From Hypholoma sublateritium FD-334 SS-4 (taxonomy: Eukaryota > Basidiomycota > Agaricomycetes > Agaricales > Strophariaceae): a stretch of 27,853 bases of DNA. The notes beneath the pieces are model-generated. The model searched no databases, had not been told where the DNA came from, and saw nothing but the letters and a program-made list of their open reading frames with translations. Below are positions 12,000 to 22,575 of this stretch, piece after piece (positions within the stretch are counted from its first letter, which is position 1; the number at the start of each line of letters is the position of its first letter). A program made the position numbers and the translations under genes. The DNA is taken from the NCBI GenBank assembly GCA_000827495.1, contig KN817535.1:265016-292868 (forward strand), in the 5' to 3' direction.

Positions 12000-13500
12000 G
12001 CATAGGTATATATGATTATTTATCTATCTATTGTGTTGTGTGTATGTAGTATGATTTCTATGTAGGCTCTATGCTCAACGGATATAAATGGCGAACACGA
12101 GAATGAACTCGCCGATCTTGTGCAGCCTGTCTTTTTTTTTCCACGCAGAGGCGTCATATTTATTGTTCCTAGTTTAGCTTTTTCCTGATCTTCGGCAGGC
12201 AGATCCAGTATAGCATACACTTGGAGATGTCGCTGCGTGGGGTACGAATCTTGTACGAATCATTAGTCTTGTGCACTGGTGCGTCGCGGACTCCGGGCCG
12301 CAATTGCTGATTAGATATTGGTCAGCAGGAACATGGTAGATATTCATCGATTCGTCGCACCTTCATTCCTCCCTTTCTTCCTCTCCCATCTCTGCGCCCC
12401 GTATCGTCTTACACTGTCAAATATTCTCGTGGGGACTCCCGATGCGCACCCCGCCCGCCCAACGCTTATCCATACCCTGCATGCCCCGCCCCGTGCACGC
12501 CCCGCGTGTGCTGGTTGGGGGCATGCTTCCCCAGTTATTCGATCTGTATTGGGCGCGCTGGTGGCCTTCGAGCACCCTACAGAGTGAGCTACCTTCCTTA
12601 CTCCAACATCGCGGTGTTCTGGATCACCATGCTGGCGCACATAGGAGCACCCGACACCTCCAGATCGCTGCCACGCCCGCCCAGCGCCTTTCTGCACTTT
12701 CATGCCCGCTATATGCACGCGCCATGTGCGGTCGTACGGGGGCATATTCCAAAAGTTGTCGAGTGGTATGGCGGGCTGGTTTTCGTTCGGCGTCCTTGCT
12801 CCATTCCGCTTACCTATACACTCTTGGTCTCCTCCACCTCTTCACAATGCGCCTCCCGCTTCGGACCGTCGTCTGCTCGCTCCTAGATAGACATCCCTAC
12901 CAGACAGGAATCTCCCGGCGCTTACGCTAGGTGGGATCTGCCATCATGGTATTAGCGTGTACTCTAAAAAAAGCGAGTAAATCCACGGCTCGCAGCGTGT
13001 CGTCTCCATTATCTCCTGCGTATTTTCTTCACATCATCCTCAACCTATCTATGTGCGCATGCCCCGTTCGCACCCGTCGCTTACCTGCAGTCGCCGTCTG
13101 CATATGACATTATTTTCCGTTAAAAAAATCTTACGCCGTGTGTTGTGGTCATACGCCCAACATGTGAGGTGCGCATCTATAATGTGTGCTGCACAGGTTG
13201 TGTCAGGTTGTGGTTAGCCATTCGCTGAGTAAAGCGTAGATGTTGTTATACAAAATTAACAAAAATAAAAAAATGACACTGCGTAGAATAATTATATAGA
13301 CATCACGCAGAAACTGTACGCTAATATATGCCTCTGAAATAACCGCGGCACCCATCCGCACACCAGCAGGTCCCGTATACCTCAGCTATGAGTTCTACTC
13401 CAAGAACCAAGGAGAGTGGGACCGAGAGAGTATCGCCACGATCCCACAGCATCCTAGGTACCACAGTCCATCCCACCTCCTAGCACGACAGGAACCGCGG
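12000..13500. other. No supported gene; C/T-rich relic sequence
   Basis: The plus strand of 12320-12950 is rich in C and T and resembles 15050-16550. The clearest match is 12867-12915 with 16183-16228, both containing a CGYCGTCTGC start, a CTCGCTCCT/GCGCTCCT step and ACCAGACAGGA near the end. Frames in it have Pro/Ser/Arg-rich, promoter-like composition and no domains. 13230-13330 is AT-rich. I see nothing else. Confidence 0.45.
12867..12915 (+). repeat. C/T-rich dispersed repeat, copy 1
   Basis: This stretch aligns with 16183-16228 over about 46-49 bp with small indels; ACCAGACAGGA is exact in both. The surrounding few hundred bases have the same pyrimidine-rich make-up, so the aligned core is probably the best preserved part of a longer relic. 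Confidence 0.5.
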
Positions 13501-14350
13501 TGGGGCCTCTGCAATCCCACCCTTCAGCGCGATTTCCACGCAGCGGATTCCACGGTCTGCGAGGACATCCAGCCGATCAGTCCCCAAAGGTCAAACGCCG
13601 CGCGCATGTGGACGGCAGCGTGATGAAGGCGGTGAACCACACCCGCAGGACGCGTGTGGCTTGGCGAATGCAGTGAGGTGTGCGAGGGGGGGTATTTGGC
13701 TGCACGCGGCGACTGGTCTGCGTGAGAGGGCGGAGGAGCGCGTTGAGGAGCGTTAAGTTGGACGGTCCGCGTTGATGGGTGCTGGTGTGCGGGGTTGGGG
13801 TCCATCGTGTCTCCAATGCGCGTGCCTCGCGTGCTAGTGCACTCATTCGCCGTCCAGGAGGGGATGCAGCGCGTGGGGACGCAGGCCGCGGTCTACAACA
13901 GCAGCCGGCGGGCCGTGCGATGCGCGCGGTGCGACAGCGTGAACGAATTGTCGCTGCGGAGCTCGAGCCCACGTTCGGACTTGAAGGCCCTGCCACGGTC
14001 TCGCAGTGGCGGAGCGTCCCCATCAAGATCGATGGGGAGCTTTGGCGCTCTGCGCTGCGCAGCGGACCGCGCACACGCGCTAGGGGGCGTAGTGCAGCTC
14101 CGTGAGCGGCGCGTGGGTTTCAGTGAGTGGCAGAAATTCGGCGGCGGTAGGCGTCGCGGTGGACGACAGTCGGTGAAGTTGGAGCGCTGTGGAATGCGCG
14201 TGGCGCGTGGGGAATGTGAAAGTCATTTTCTGTGGCTTGAGTGCGGTGGCGGTGGGGTGCTGCTGGGCGGCGAGTGGTGCTTATATATATGCGCGGGGCT
14301 TTGTTCTGCGGGAGTGGCGTGTCGTCGAAAGCGCTTTTGTGTGGTTTGAT
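13500..14350. other. GC-rich island, possible coding relic
   Basis: The block is very GC-rich and open in several frames on both strands, which is expected from base composition alone. One plus-strand frame around 13940-14070 reads AAELEPTFGLEG and VSQWRSVPIKIDGELWRS, which sounds protein-like, but there is no start, no splice site and no domain I recognise. It could be a decayed gene exon. A TATATATA run follows near 14281. Confidence 0.25.
14121..14139 (+). repeat. 19-bp exact repeat, copy 2
   Basis: Exact second copy of the string at 7273-7291, same strand. It lies at the edge of the GC-rich island. Confidence 0.6.
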
Positions 14351-14399
14351 GAAGGAATCGCACAAGGATGAATGACAAAGGAAGTCGCAACTTACGCGT

Positions 14400-17300
14400 G
14401 CGCGATGGTCTGTGTACGCTTGGTTGGGGGAAATTCGAACAAACGCTTTCCGTTTTTTGAAACGGCGCTAATATCTCTACACCTGAAAAAGGTGATTTTC
14501 CTTTGTAGCTGAACTCTGAAACGTTCTTTATTTTGTCTTCATGCAAAGGATACTTTGATATACCTGTAAATGAATGTGACGTGTCATACTCGTTTGTCCA
14601 TGACTGGAATCAGAATGAGACGCATCAGCAGTCGCGAAAACCATGTCCAACCGCCCGTGCTGCGCTTCTACTTAACAAACTCGAGCCTCCCCGGGTGGGC
14701 GCGTACGATATCTGCGAGAGCTGTGGCTCAGTCGGTTTCAGCCTTGCACGCACCGGTGTAGGCGAAGGCGTCGGGCTGCGTAGAGAGCCCGGCACGGATA
14801 ACGCCTGGGCCTGCGAAGTTTTGATGCCAGCAGCTATAACATGAGCCTAGGTTCAGGACGGCAAGGAAACATACATACCGAGCCCACGGTTCACGCCGGG
14901 TATATGGTATACATATACGTATACTTGCGGTGGGGTATCATAGCGATGCATTGTGGCGTCAACGGCGTTGAAAGTATCTAAGAAAAGACACGCTCGTTGG
15001 GCGGGAGTAGAATCGGAGCCTGAATATTAACTGCCGTGTTGTTGCCGGGACTGTCCCTGACACGAGTGATCCACGTGTGTACTGCCTCTCCGCTCTCCTC
15101 CTGCTGCACGTCGAAGTCTCCGCGCACCCGAGCGCTGATTCGAGAAAGTTATTTTATCTGGTGAGTCCCATACACATCACATGCCTAGCAATAATACTTA
15201 CAATAGACTCCATGTGCGCACAGTGCGACCGTCGCGGCTCTCCCTTATGGGTATCCGCACGCCCAAGCACGACCTCGCCAGACTTTCGACCTTTTCCGCC
15301 CTCTCATATGCATACACCATATCTACGTCGCATTTTACCACATCGCTTCCCGCCATCCATCGTCATCTCCGCTTCCCAGCTTCCAGGAGGAGTCAGGACA
15401 TCCGCTCTGATACGTCCCACGAGCATGTCTTGCAGGGGCGCAGACTATCTCGTGTGTTAATTTCCCCTGTTCCCCACGCAACCTCACGATCTCCTTCATC
15501 CACGGCTACCCAATACACGCCGTCGTACCAGTGCGACCACACTCAGCCATGCGTAGCAAGAACGGTGCCCCACCCGCGCTTGCTCCCCTCCACGCTACGC
15601 CCTCCCTCCCGGCATGCTAACCCGCCGCCCGCGCTGTCCCTCTGTTCCGTGGGCTCCTCGAAGACACGCCATCAATCATGTGAATGCATGCGCGTGTCTG
15701 GCGTGGTGTATCCTTCATCGACATGAGGGACAGTCCGGTGCGCGCGCGCAAGTAGTTCGCCGTCCCTCCTGATCTACGCCCAATCTCGCCCGTCCACATA
15801 GGCCCAGCTATGCACGCAGCACTCTCCCTTTACGCCCGCACCCACCGTCATCCTATCTCCCCACCCCGTGCTGCCTGCGCGCCTGACGGACATCTTCCCA
15901 CCAGGCGGTACGTCGTCCCGACCTCCGCTGGACAGCGCACGTTGCGCCTGTTCTGAAGGGCTCTCCAACGAGCGCGCGCATGCACATTTGGCACACTCCA
16001 CTCAGTCCAGCACATACGCATTATGTATCTGCGCACGCTGCCCGCCGGCATCGCCGCGCTCCCAGGTGTTGGTTGGACGAGCGCCACATGCATGAATGCA
16101 GCGCGCCCGTCGTATGTATATGCGTTTCCACTTCCACGCCTCCCTTATCCCGCTCCTTGCTCACGCGCTGCCTGACGCCCATCGCCGTCTGCGCGCTCCT
16201 GGGAACTTTCATACCAGACAGGATTTCCGTGTGGGCGACGCAGCGCCGCCGGCTATACCTGTCTGTAACTCTGAAATCTTTCTCTAGGAAGCGTGCAGCG
16301 CACTGCGGCGGCGTTGTCTCCGCGTTTTAGTGGCTGTTCGCGTCGTGTCCCACTTTTCTTCCTGCTGCGCTTTGCTGTCTGGGATCTTCTGAGTAGCTGC
16401 GGTTTTACCGAACGAGAAACTGCCACTGCATGAAGCGCCTATCGGTTCTAGACGCTGCACGGTTTCGCGCAGCGTGCTTCGACTACAGCGCGTCCTCCGC
16501 GTCCCCTTCCTCTGCTCGTGTTTGCCTTGTACCACGTCACCCAGCCTCCCGCCGTCGGCGCCGCCGCTTTTCTACTGTACATGCCTCCGTAAAGTAAATC
16601 CATAAGCGAACAGTGCTATGTAGATGCCCCTTTTTGTAAATAGCAGAGTGCCCCAGTAGACAGCTGAATCAAGGACAGGGAAGCGGATTTCCAAAGACAG
16701 AGTAAAGTGAGACAACGCGGAAAAAGTCACAGGCATCTCACCCGCGGCTCGCACGGCGCATACAGACCCATGCGCGCCGAGGATGAGATTTGCCACCAGC
16801 TTGCGTTGTCCCGCACCTCAGCCTTCAGCGAAAAAAATGGGTCCTGCAGCCCGCTTTGGTGGAGGCCAGACAGCCGGCATATATCACATTGGAAAGGACC
16901 AGAATACGAGACAAAGACGTGGATGCCGAGCGACCCCGCGTGGACAGATCGGGTTATAATTCTGCTCTATGGCCTATCGCGGACGGCGCTGAACCATGGA
17001 GAATGATCTGGCACCAAAGCGGCGGCATCGGCGGTGCGAGCGCGCGCCGGCGGACGAGATCACGCCAACCTGATATCCCCCGCGGAAAGCGCAGGGCATG
17101 CGCCTGCGCCAACGCGTGGATAGGAAGCTGCGTCACTCCGTGCCGGCGGATACACACTGCTGGTAACATGGGCTGGACTCGGACACGTGGGGGGGTTGAG
17201 CGATGCGAAATCGAGGACGCACCGAGTGAGGCATCCAGGCCCGATTTGGGAATGAAGGATTGCGTAGCGGTGTGCTGGTGTGCTTTGGGCGGTGTGTAGA

Positions 17301-18338
17301 TATGATGCGATGTGGGGAAAATGAGCTTGAAGTAGATTGTTAGAGTGAGTACCAGACAAACGTGTCACGTACGGCAAGGGCACATACATTGAGGGCGGAG
17401 GGACACCGCGTCCATTACACATGATCGTATCTACAAGATGGAGGCGCTGTCAATGGAATTATCGTACAACCTCGCGTTGGAAGTAGAAAAAGGGGGCGTA
17501 CATTCGGACCCCAACTTGAAAGGACGCCCACAGTGCAGAGGCCACACATAGCAGAAAGGCAGGACCAGCTATGCAGTCGCCGCATGAGAGGTAGTAGATG
17601 GATACTGGATAGGCGTGAATGCAGATGTAATTATGTGCGGGGTGATTTAATCAGTATGAGATTTAGGAGATAGAGCGAGGAAACACGTACCTTATTCTCC
17701 CAGAAATGTAACGACAGTACGGACGCGCGGATGGTTCCATCGCATGACGTGGCACTGATTATGACTACGATGAGAGTAGGATGAGACGCGCAGGTGCCGG
17801 GGGCGAGGATTATGAATGCGAGTTGCCGATGATATATGCCTCTCCTATCAGAAAAACGGATTGGTCGAAGGAGGGAAATAGAACTATAGTACTAACATTC
17901 ACGAGAGGGAGAGCATCAGCACACAACGACGCCAATTTTTTGGCCCATGACGCGTTCTCAGCGAAGTCCAGGTGAAGTATCAGGCTGACGTAGAGATGGA
18001 GCTGGCACTGGACGTGCTGCATCCCATGGTGGATGTGGACAAAGGTATCTACAGATCGATGGCGGCGTACCTGCGACCGCGCCGGGGCCGGCACTTGTGT
18101 TCCCGGTCTCCCGGCACAGCCACGACGCTCAGAACGGCGACTGCCCGGTTGCTGCCCGCGGCACCCCGCGCGAGGATAGGGCGCGCTGTAAAGCTGCTGT
18201 TTTTCCTGCGCCCTCATACCAAGCAATATATTTTGTGTGGGAGCAATAGAGGCTGTCTGAGCGGTCGCTACCCGTCAGTGCACAACCCGGCGATGACAAT
18301 GACGGCGCTGGCACCGGTACCTATGGTCACCATAGTAT
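14400..18338. other. No supported gene; relic and C/T-rich sequence
   Basis: Short frames on both strands overlap each other and have no motif, no paired splice sites and no consistent codon use. 15050-16550 is pyrimidine-rich on the plus strand and shares degenerate copies with 12320-12950. Around 17740 the ATGACGTGGC string seen in the first 4 kb returns. Near 14903 there is a short TATATGGTATACATATACGT tract. I see no gene. Confidence 0.45.
16183..16228 (+). repeat. C/T-rich dispersed repeat, copy 2
   Basis: Partner of 12867-12915, sharing CGYCGTCTGC at the left end, a conserved middle, and ACCAGACAGGA near the right end. Confidence 0.5.
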
Positions 18339-18409
18339 GTCCACCCCATGGATGAAGCCCCAGCAACAAGCGCAAATGCCCGATGGAAGAGCCACAGTAG
18401 CAAGCGCAG
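18339..18409 (+). repeat. 71-bp inverted repeat, left arm
   Basis: Starts GTCCACCCCATGGATGAAGC and ends GTAGCAAGCGCAG. The reverse complement of 20441-20511 matches it except at two positions. Sequence similarity weakens sharply beyond both ends, though scattered CCATGGTGCC-like strings continue inward on both sides. Confidence 0.9.
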
Positions 18410-18740
18410 ATGGAATCTGGGTGCCCCATATACGCAGCCCTTCTGGGGCCCTGAATTACCCTTCCATGGTGCCATAGTATTCCATCAGTCTGACATCGAG
18501 CACCCTCATCCATTGGAACTGCTCCATGGAATACCACGCGCTATCCATTAGGTACATTCACAGCCACACCAGCCATGACCTGGTGCGCTGATACATACCC
18601 GTACATTGCTTGCTATACTTAATCTGAAATGCTTTTATTTGTGTGCCACTGTTCATGGCCATTCAATATTAATTGGGGATTCAGCTAAAATATCAGTGAG
18701 CTGCATGACATAGCGATGACGCTAGCTAGTCTTGAGCGCC

Positions 18741-18940
18741 ATGGAATATTGTGCACTGCATCAAAATAACGAGCGCGATGGAATACCATGCGCCGCATCA
18801 AAATATCGAGCGCGTAGCGTGCACCATGGAATTTTGCGCGCCGCATCAAAATTGCGAGCGCGATGGAATATTGTGTGCCGCATCAAGATAGCAAACTCTA
18901 TGGAATACTATGTGCCGCATCGGGCAAACACCATGGAACA
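18741..18940 (+). repeat. Minisatellite, unit about 37 bp, five copies
   Basis: The unit begins ATGGAATAYT, continues with GTGCGCCGCATCAAAAT and ends in GAGCGCG. Copies start at 18741, 18778, 18826, 18863 and 18900, with a sixth start at 18933. The spacing is mostly 37 bp, with one 48-bp unit carrying an insertion. A looser copy (TCCATGGAATACCACGCGC) sits upstream near 18522. Confidence 0.85.
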
Positions 18941-19017
18941 GAAATTGTCCACCTTGTCTTCGGGATCGAGTGGGAATGGATCTCTCTCTTTATTTACATG
19001 TACATTAAGCGTACATT

Positions 19018-19160
19018 CCATGAAGCGTATGTGTTCCGTGAAGCGTACCTCATCCATGCAGCATACCTCATCCATGAAGCGCACCTCATCCATGAAGTGT
19101 ATGTTCCATGAGGCATAGTACCTCATACATGAAGTACACCTTCCATGCAGCGTACACCAT
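19018..19160 (+). repeat. 18-bp minisatellite
   Basis: The unit is CCATGAAGCGTACCTCAT with variants, at a strict 18-bp step from 19018 to about 19090 and then with looser spacing to about 19160. Because 18 is a multiple of three, one frame reads a six-residue repeat (SMKRTS), but there is no sign of a gene around it. Confidence 0.8.
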
Positions 19161-19189
19161 CAAATGAATAATTCATGAAGCCCCTGCCG

Positions 19190-19790
19190 GTCTGACAATA
19201 TTGCATATACTGATATCTTTAGATACAAATTCCAAAACAGAAAAAATGGAATAGAAATTGAACTGTATGCAGACCCGTATCAATTCTTATGCATTTAAAG
19301 CAGTCAGAATATTTTCTTTTATTCTACATAGCTTGTAAGATATATCTATAGGCAATAAAATAAAAGTGAGACAAGTCGTCAAACGACGCCATCTCAAAGA
19401 CAGTTTGTAACGTCCTTGGTACTGACTTACATTGGGTCGCAAACAGATTTACCTCTCTGAAGAAAACAGACTAGCTGCTAACCGTGCTCAAAGCAAATGT
19501 TGCTATGATAAGTACGTCATCATTCTTCTCACCCACTTCTATGTAGTCAAATAACACACATTTTTTAGAAAAACAGTTGAGATCAATAAACGATGAGATA
19601 AAACATAAAACAGAAAGATGTAGAGTACATGTCAAATGTTCGGGTTATTATTTGCAAGATATTGCCTTTTCTTACTTCATATGTATCTAGGCGGTCAACG
19701 AATAAAGACGACTGTTTCACAGGAGAGGCAGAAACCTCCAAAAAATTAGACTTTCTTGCGATCGAGGTTGAGTATTCTTAGCGCTTAAAC
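19190..19790. other. AT-rich core of the repeat block, no gene
   Basis: About 600 bp of AT-rich sequence without open frames of note, unlike the arrays on either side. I see no motif in it beyond simple AT runs. Confidence 0.5.
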
Positions 19791-19810
19791 CGCCGGCTTA
19801 AGCGCCCTGC

Positions 19811-20062
19811 GTGTTTTGTGAAGGCGTGCTTGGTATTTGATGAGGCGTGCTACATATTTGATGAAGCGCATTGCGTATTTGATGAAGCGCGCTACATTTT
19901 ATGAGGACGCGCTTCGTATTTGATGAGGCCCGCTGCATATTTGATGAGGTCCGCCGTGCATTTAATGTGGCGTGCTGCGTATTTTATGAGGCGCGCTACG
20001 GATTTTATGAAGTACGGTCCGAATTTGATGAGGCTCACATGTTTTATGAAGGCGCACTTTTT
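19811..20062 (+). repeat. 24-bp minisatellite, about ten degenerate copies
   Basis: The unit is close to TTTGATGAGGCGCGCTACGT plus a short AT tail, with substitutions and small indels in most copies. In one frame it would read an eight-residue repeat of the FDEARCIF type. The last copies become irregular after about 20040. Its GATGARGCG core recalls the ATGAAGCGT of the 18-bp array, so the arrays may be related. Confidence 0.8.
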
Positions 20063-20142
20063 ATTATTTGGGAGAAGCTACTGAATTTATGGTACACTTT
20101 GTACTTAATGAAGCACGCTAGCATTAGGTACTATTGGTATAG

Positions 20143-20425
20143 GCGCGCTAACGCTGGAAGTGCACGGCTGCATGGATGAACGGTTGTAGCTGCAAATTTC
20201 GACGGCGCGCGCTACCATTGGAAGTGTCTCGATGGAAGCGCACGGTTGCATGGATGAGCGGTGGTCGCCGTAAATTTTGATGGGGCACGCTAACGTTGGA
20301 ATGGGCTTGATGGAAGTGCACGGCTCCATGGAAAGACTACAACGGCGGCAGGCTTATTTAATGGTGGGAGATAATTTGATGAGGCATGCAAGCGATGGAA
20401 TAGCCGCAAGGAAGCGTACGGCACC
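20143..20425 (+). repeat. Longer tandem repeat, unit about 80 bp, three copies
   Basis: Three successive copies contain the same order of short blocks: GCGCGCTAACGCTGGAAGTG, a GATGGAAGYGCACGG block, GCATGGATGARCGGT, and a TAAATTTTGATG-type end. The third copy is diverged at its right end. Confidence 0.7.
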
Positions 20426-20440
20426 ATGTAAGCAGGGACG

Positions 20441-20511
20441 CTGCGCTTGCTACCGTGGTTCTTCCATCGGGCATTTGCGCTTGTTGCTGGGGCTTCATCC
20501 ATGGGGTGGAC
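20441..20511 (-). repeat. 71-bp inverted repeat, right arm
   Basis: Reverse complement of the left arm at 18339-18409 with two mismatches. It lies about 250 bp from the 3' end of the acyl-CoA oxidase pseudogene. Confidence 0.9.
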
Positions 20512-20763
20512 AACATGGCCTGCTATGGTCCAATTTCCCTGGACCGCGCGCAGCATTCTCTCAAGGTGCCGTCAGATAACGCGGGTACTCTGAGATATAC
20601 AGTTTACAAAACTTAAGCAATAGCACTGGTCAGGGAGAAACGTCAGCCCTCCTCATCCAGCAAGGAACCGTTTAAAGCTCGTATTATTTGATATATAAAG
20701 CAAATATAAAGGTTGTGATAATGTAATTAAAGAATAATGTTGCAGAATAATGATGCAGTGTAA

Positions 20764-22260
20764 TCAAAGCATCGCTCGAGCTTGAAGCAGCGATTGCGCG
20801 TCTGGTGATTCAATTTTTGAGGTGAACGTTGGGAGACCGTGAACATATTTCTTCCACTTCTCGTCCGAGATGATAGGCGCAGTGCAATACACCTCGACGC
20901 CTCGCCCCGAAACAAGATCGTCAAGACGCGGCAGGAGCGCCTGCATGGCCTTCCTCTCCAGATCCATCTGCTGCGTGCGGGAGATCCCGCCGACCTCCGA
21001 GAACCAGGCGCGGTCATCTCTGACGACGCTCGCCACGAACATGTCGACGATCGCGGCGTCGATGCCATCCTCAACGGCGGCGTCATACGCCATGCTATAC
21101 CCGATGGCCTCGATGAGCGGCTGGCAGAGAGGGAGCACGTACGCCTGGAATCCGGGGTCGCGGTGGTGCTTGAAGCGCGTGGAGAGCACGTCGCGTATTT
21201 CTTGGAACATTGAGGTGACGCGTTGCGCGAGTATGCTATCTGGGTTGGTGGATTATGGGAGCGCGACGCGTTGGATGAGAAGCTCGATAACAAATCCTGT
21301 GCGATATTGTCAGTCCAATGATATTCGCGTCATCTCAGTAAGACTGGATGGAACGTACGGACTGAGATCCCGAGAAGGTCACCCTCCGCGATGGACGCCC
21401 CACGTATGTCTGCCTATCATACTTGTATGAACAAGAGTTTTTCAGATATCGCAATAACAAATTCACTTACATATAGAACGGAGAACTGGTTTACCTCAAA
21501 AATGCCCTGCGCCCCACACCGATCGCCCAGCGAAGTTAACGACGCAAGGCAATGCTTAACCAGCGTCACCTTCGCAACCGCCGCAATGCAATGCCGCACG
21601 CCCAAGCCCTTGTCCTTATCCGTGAACAGCGCAATCGCCTTCTGCGTGAGCGACTCAAACACGACCGCCTGCGCGAGCGCCGCCAAGACGGGGTACTGCT
21701 GCGTGGGGAACGCGATGATCGGCGTCTGCCGCCCGGTGAACGCGTCGGTGACGCGGCGCCGCTGGCTGTAGCGCCCCGCGACGCACACGCCTGACGGAGG
21801 AGCATGCGAGGAGGCTCACATGATCTCGAAGTTCAGCAACTTGTCCAGGACGAACTGCAGATCGGGCCGCCCTACTGCGCGCCGCGCGAGCGTCCCGGTG
21901 CACAGGTTGAGGTGAATTGTCATCAGCGTCGCCGCGGCACCGTCCATCGTGAGAATCGGGTCGAGCTGCAGCGCCCAGTACGCGGGCGTGGTGTGCATGA
22001 TGTCGTCCGCGGTGAGGCCTATAAGTCAGCAACGCAGGTGTGAGTAGAATGTAATTTGGAGGCAGGGAAGAGCGGTACGGACGGTGCGCCTGTCCTATGG
22101 CGATCAGGCGTTTGTATGTGAGCTGGATACGCTCCGCATGGGGCAGCCGCGCAGCTTTGTCGATGTCTTGGAAGAGAGGGGTCGGGGCCAGGCCACTTGA
22201 GAGGATGGACATGCTGGCGTCGGCAGGATACGCAGGTAGGCAGGACTTGGGTTGGTACAT
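20764..22260 (-). pseudogene. Acyl-CoA oxidase/dehydrogenase-like gene with internal deletion and stops
   Basis: Exons in order: 22260-22083 (or from ATG 22212, which suits the TATATATAA near 22281-22273 better), 22018-21816, about 21815-21471, 21413-21359 and 21296-20764, with GT-AG introns that keep frame. The first part (LFQDIDKAARLPHAERIQL; LTADDIMHTTPAYWALQLDP; MDGAAATLMTIHLNLCTGTL) and last part (VAGRYSQRRRV; IIAFPTQQYPVLAALAQ; GDRCGAQGIFEVNQFS; GASIAEGDLL) match the ends of fungal acyl-CoA oxidase-like flavoproteins as I know them. These oxidise fatty acyl-CoA, typically in the peroxisome. Between FEIM and VAGRY the family has roughly 200 residues of flavin-binding core; here there are only about 12 codons, starting with TGA (21818-21816). 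A second in-frame stop, TAA, is at 21255-21253. The C-terminus is ARAML, not a good peroxisomal signal. It cannot make an active enzyme. Confidence 0.85.
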
Positions 22261-22268
22261 AGTAGAAT

Positions 22269-22284
22269 CCTTTATATATAACAC
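22269..22284 (-). promoter_or_regulatory. TATA-like element upstream of the acyl-CoA oxidase relic
   Basis: On the minus strand the sequence reads GTTATATATAAAGG. It is only about 10-20 bp before ATG 22260 but about 60 bp before ATG 22212. This spacing favours the second ATG (product beginning MSILSSGL) as the original start. Confidence 0.35.
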
Positions 22285-22299
22285 AATTTTACTGACGTC

Positions 22300-22575
22300 T
22301 GCAGTTTAAGTCGGAGTCGGACATTTATTTACGCATGCGCTAGCGTGTATTAGCGCATATTGCGCCTACTTATCGTTGGGCTATGCACGAGAAATTAGAA
22401 GGTACCCAACAAAGAGGCAAAGCATACCGAAATGTGCGAACGCACGAGGCAGTATATGCGCCATTTATACATTACGCTTCGCAAGGCCGGGTGAACCCGG
22501 CAGTACCCACTACGTAGTTGAGGCAATTAAATTTGTACATGATACATTATAGGTAGGTATACATGATGGACATCC
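22300..22575. other. Intergenic, no gene seen
   Basis: Short spacer between the acyl-CoA oxidase relic and the NTase-fold gene. It contains a GCATGCGCTAGCGTGTATTAGC stretch with weak internal palindromes near 22334 and nothing that looks like a gene. Confidence 0.4.

Larger units (their letters stand above)
18339..20511. mobile_element. 2.2-kb compound repeat block bounded by 71-bp inverted repeats
   Basis: The two ends, 18339-18409 and 20441-20511, are inverted copies with 69 of 71 positions matching by hand. Between them lie four different tandem arrays (units of about 37, 18, 24 and 80 bp) and an AT-rich core at about 19190-19790. No transposase frame is present. This is the form expected of a non-autonomous foldback-type or MITE-like element whose inside has filled with minisatellites, but no clear target-site duplication is visible next to the arms. 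A locally duplicated and inverted minisatellite unit is the other explanation. The arms begin and end with GTCCACCCCATGG and its complement. Confidence 0.5.

Noticed and set aside
16707..17299. Plus-strand open frames of up to 169 codons
   Set aside because: No domain, Arg/Cys/Trp-rich composition typical of non-coding GC-rich sequence, and an equally long antisense frame.
18741..18940. Array with regular spacing that might suggest a CRISPR
   Set aside because: The 37-bp units follow each other directly without unique spacers, and the window is eukaryotic.
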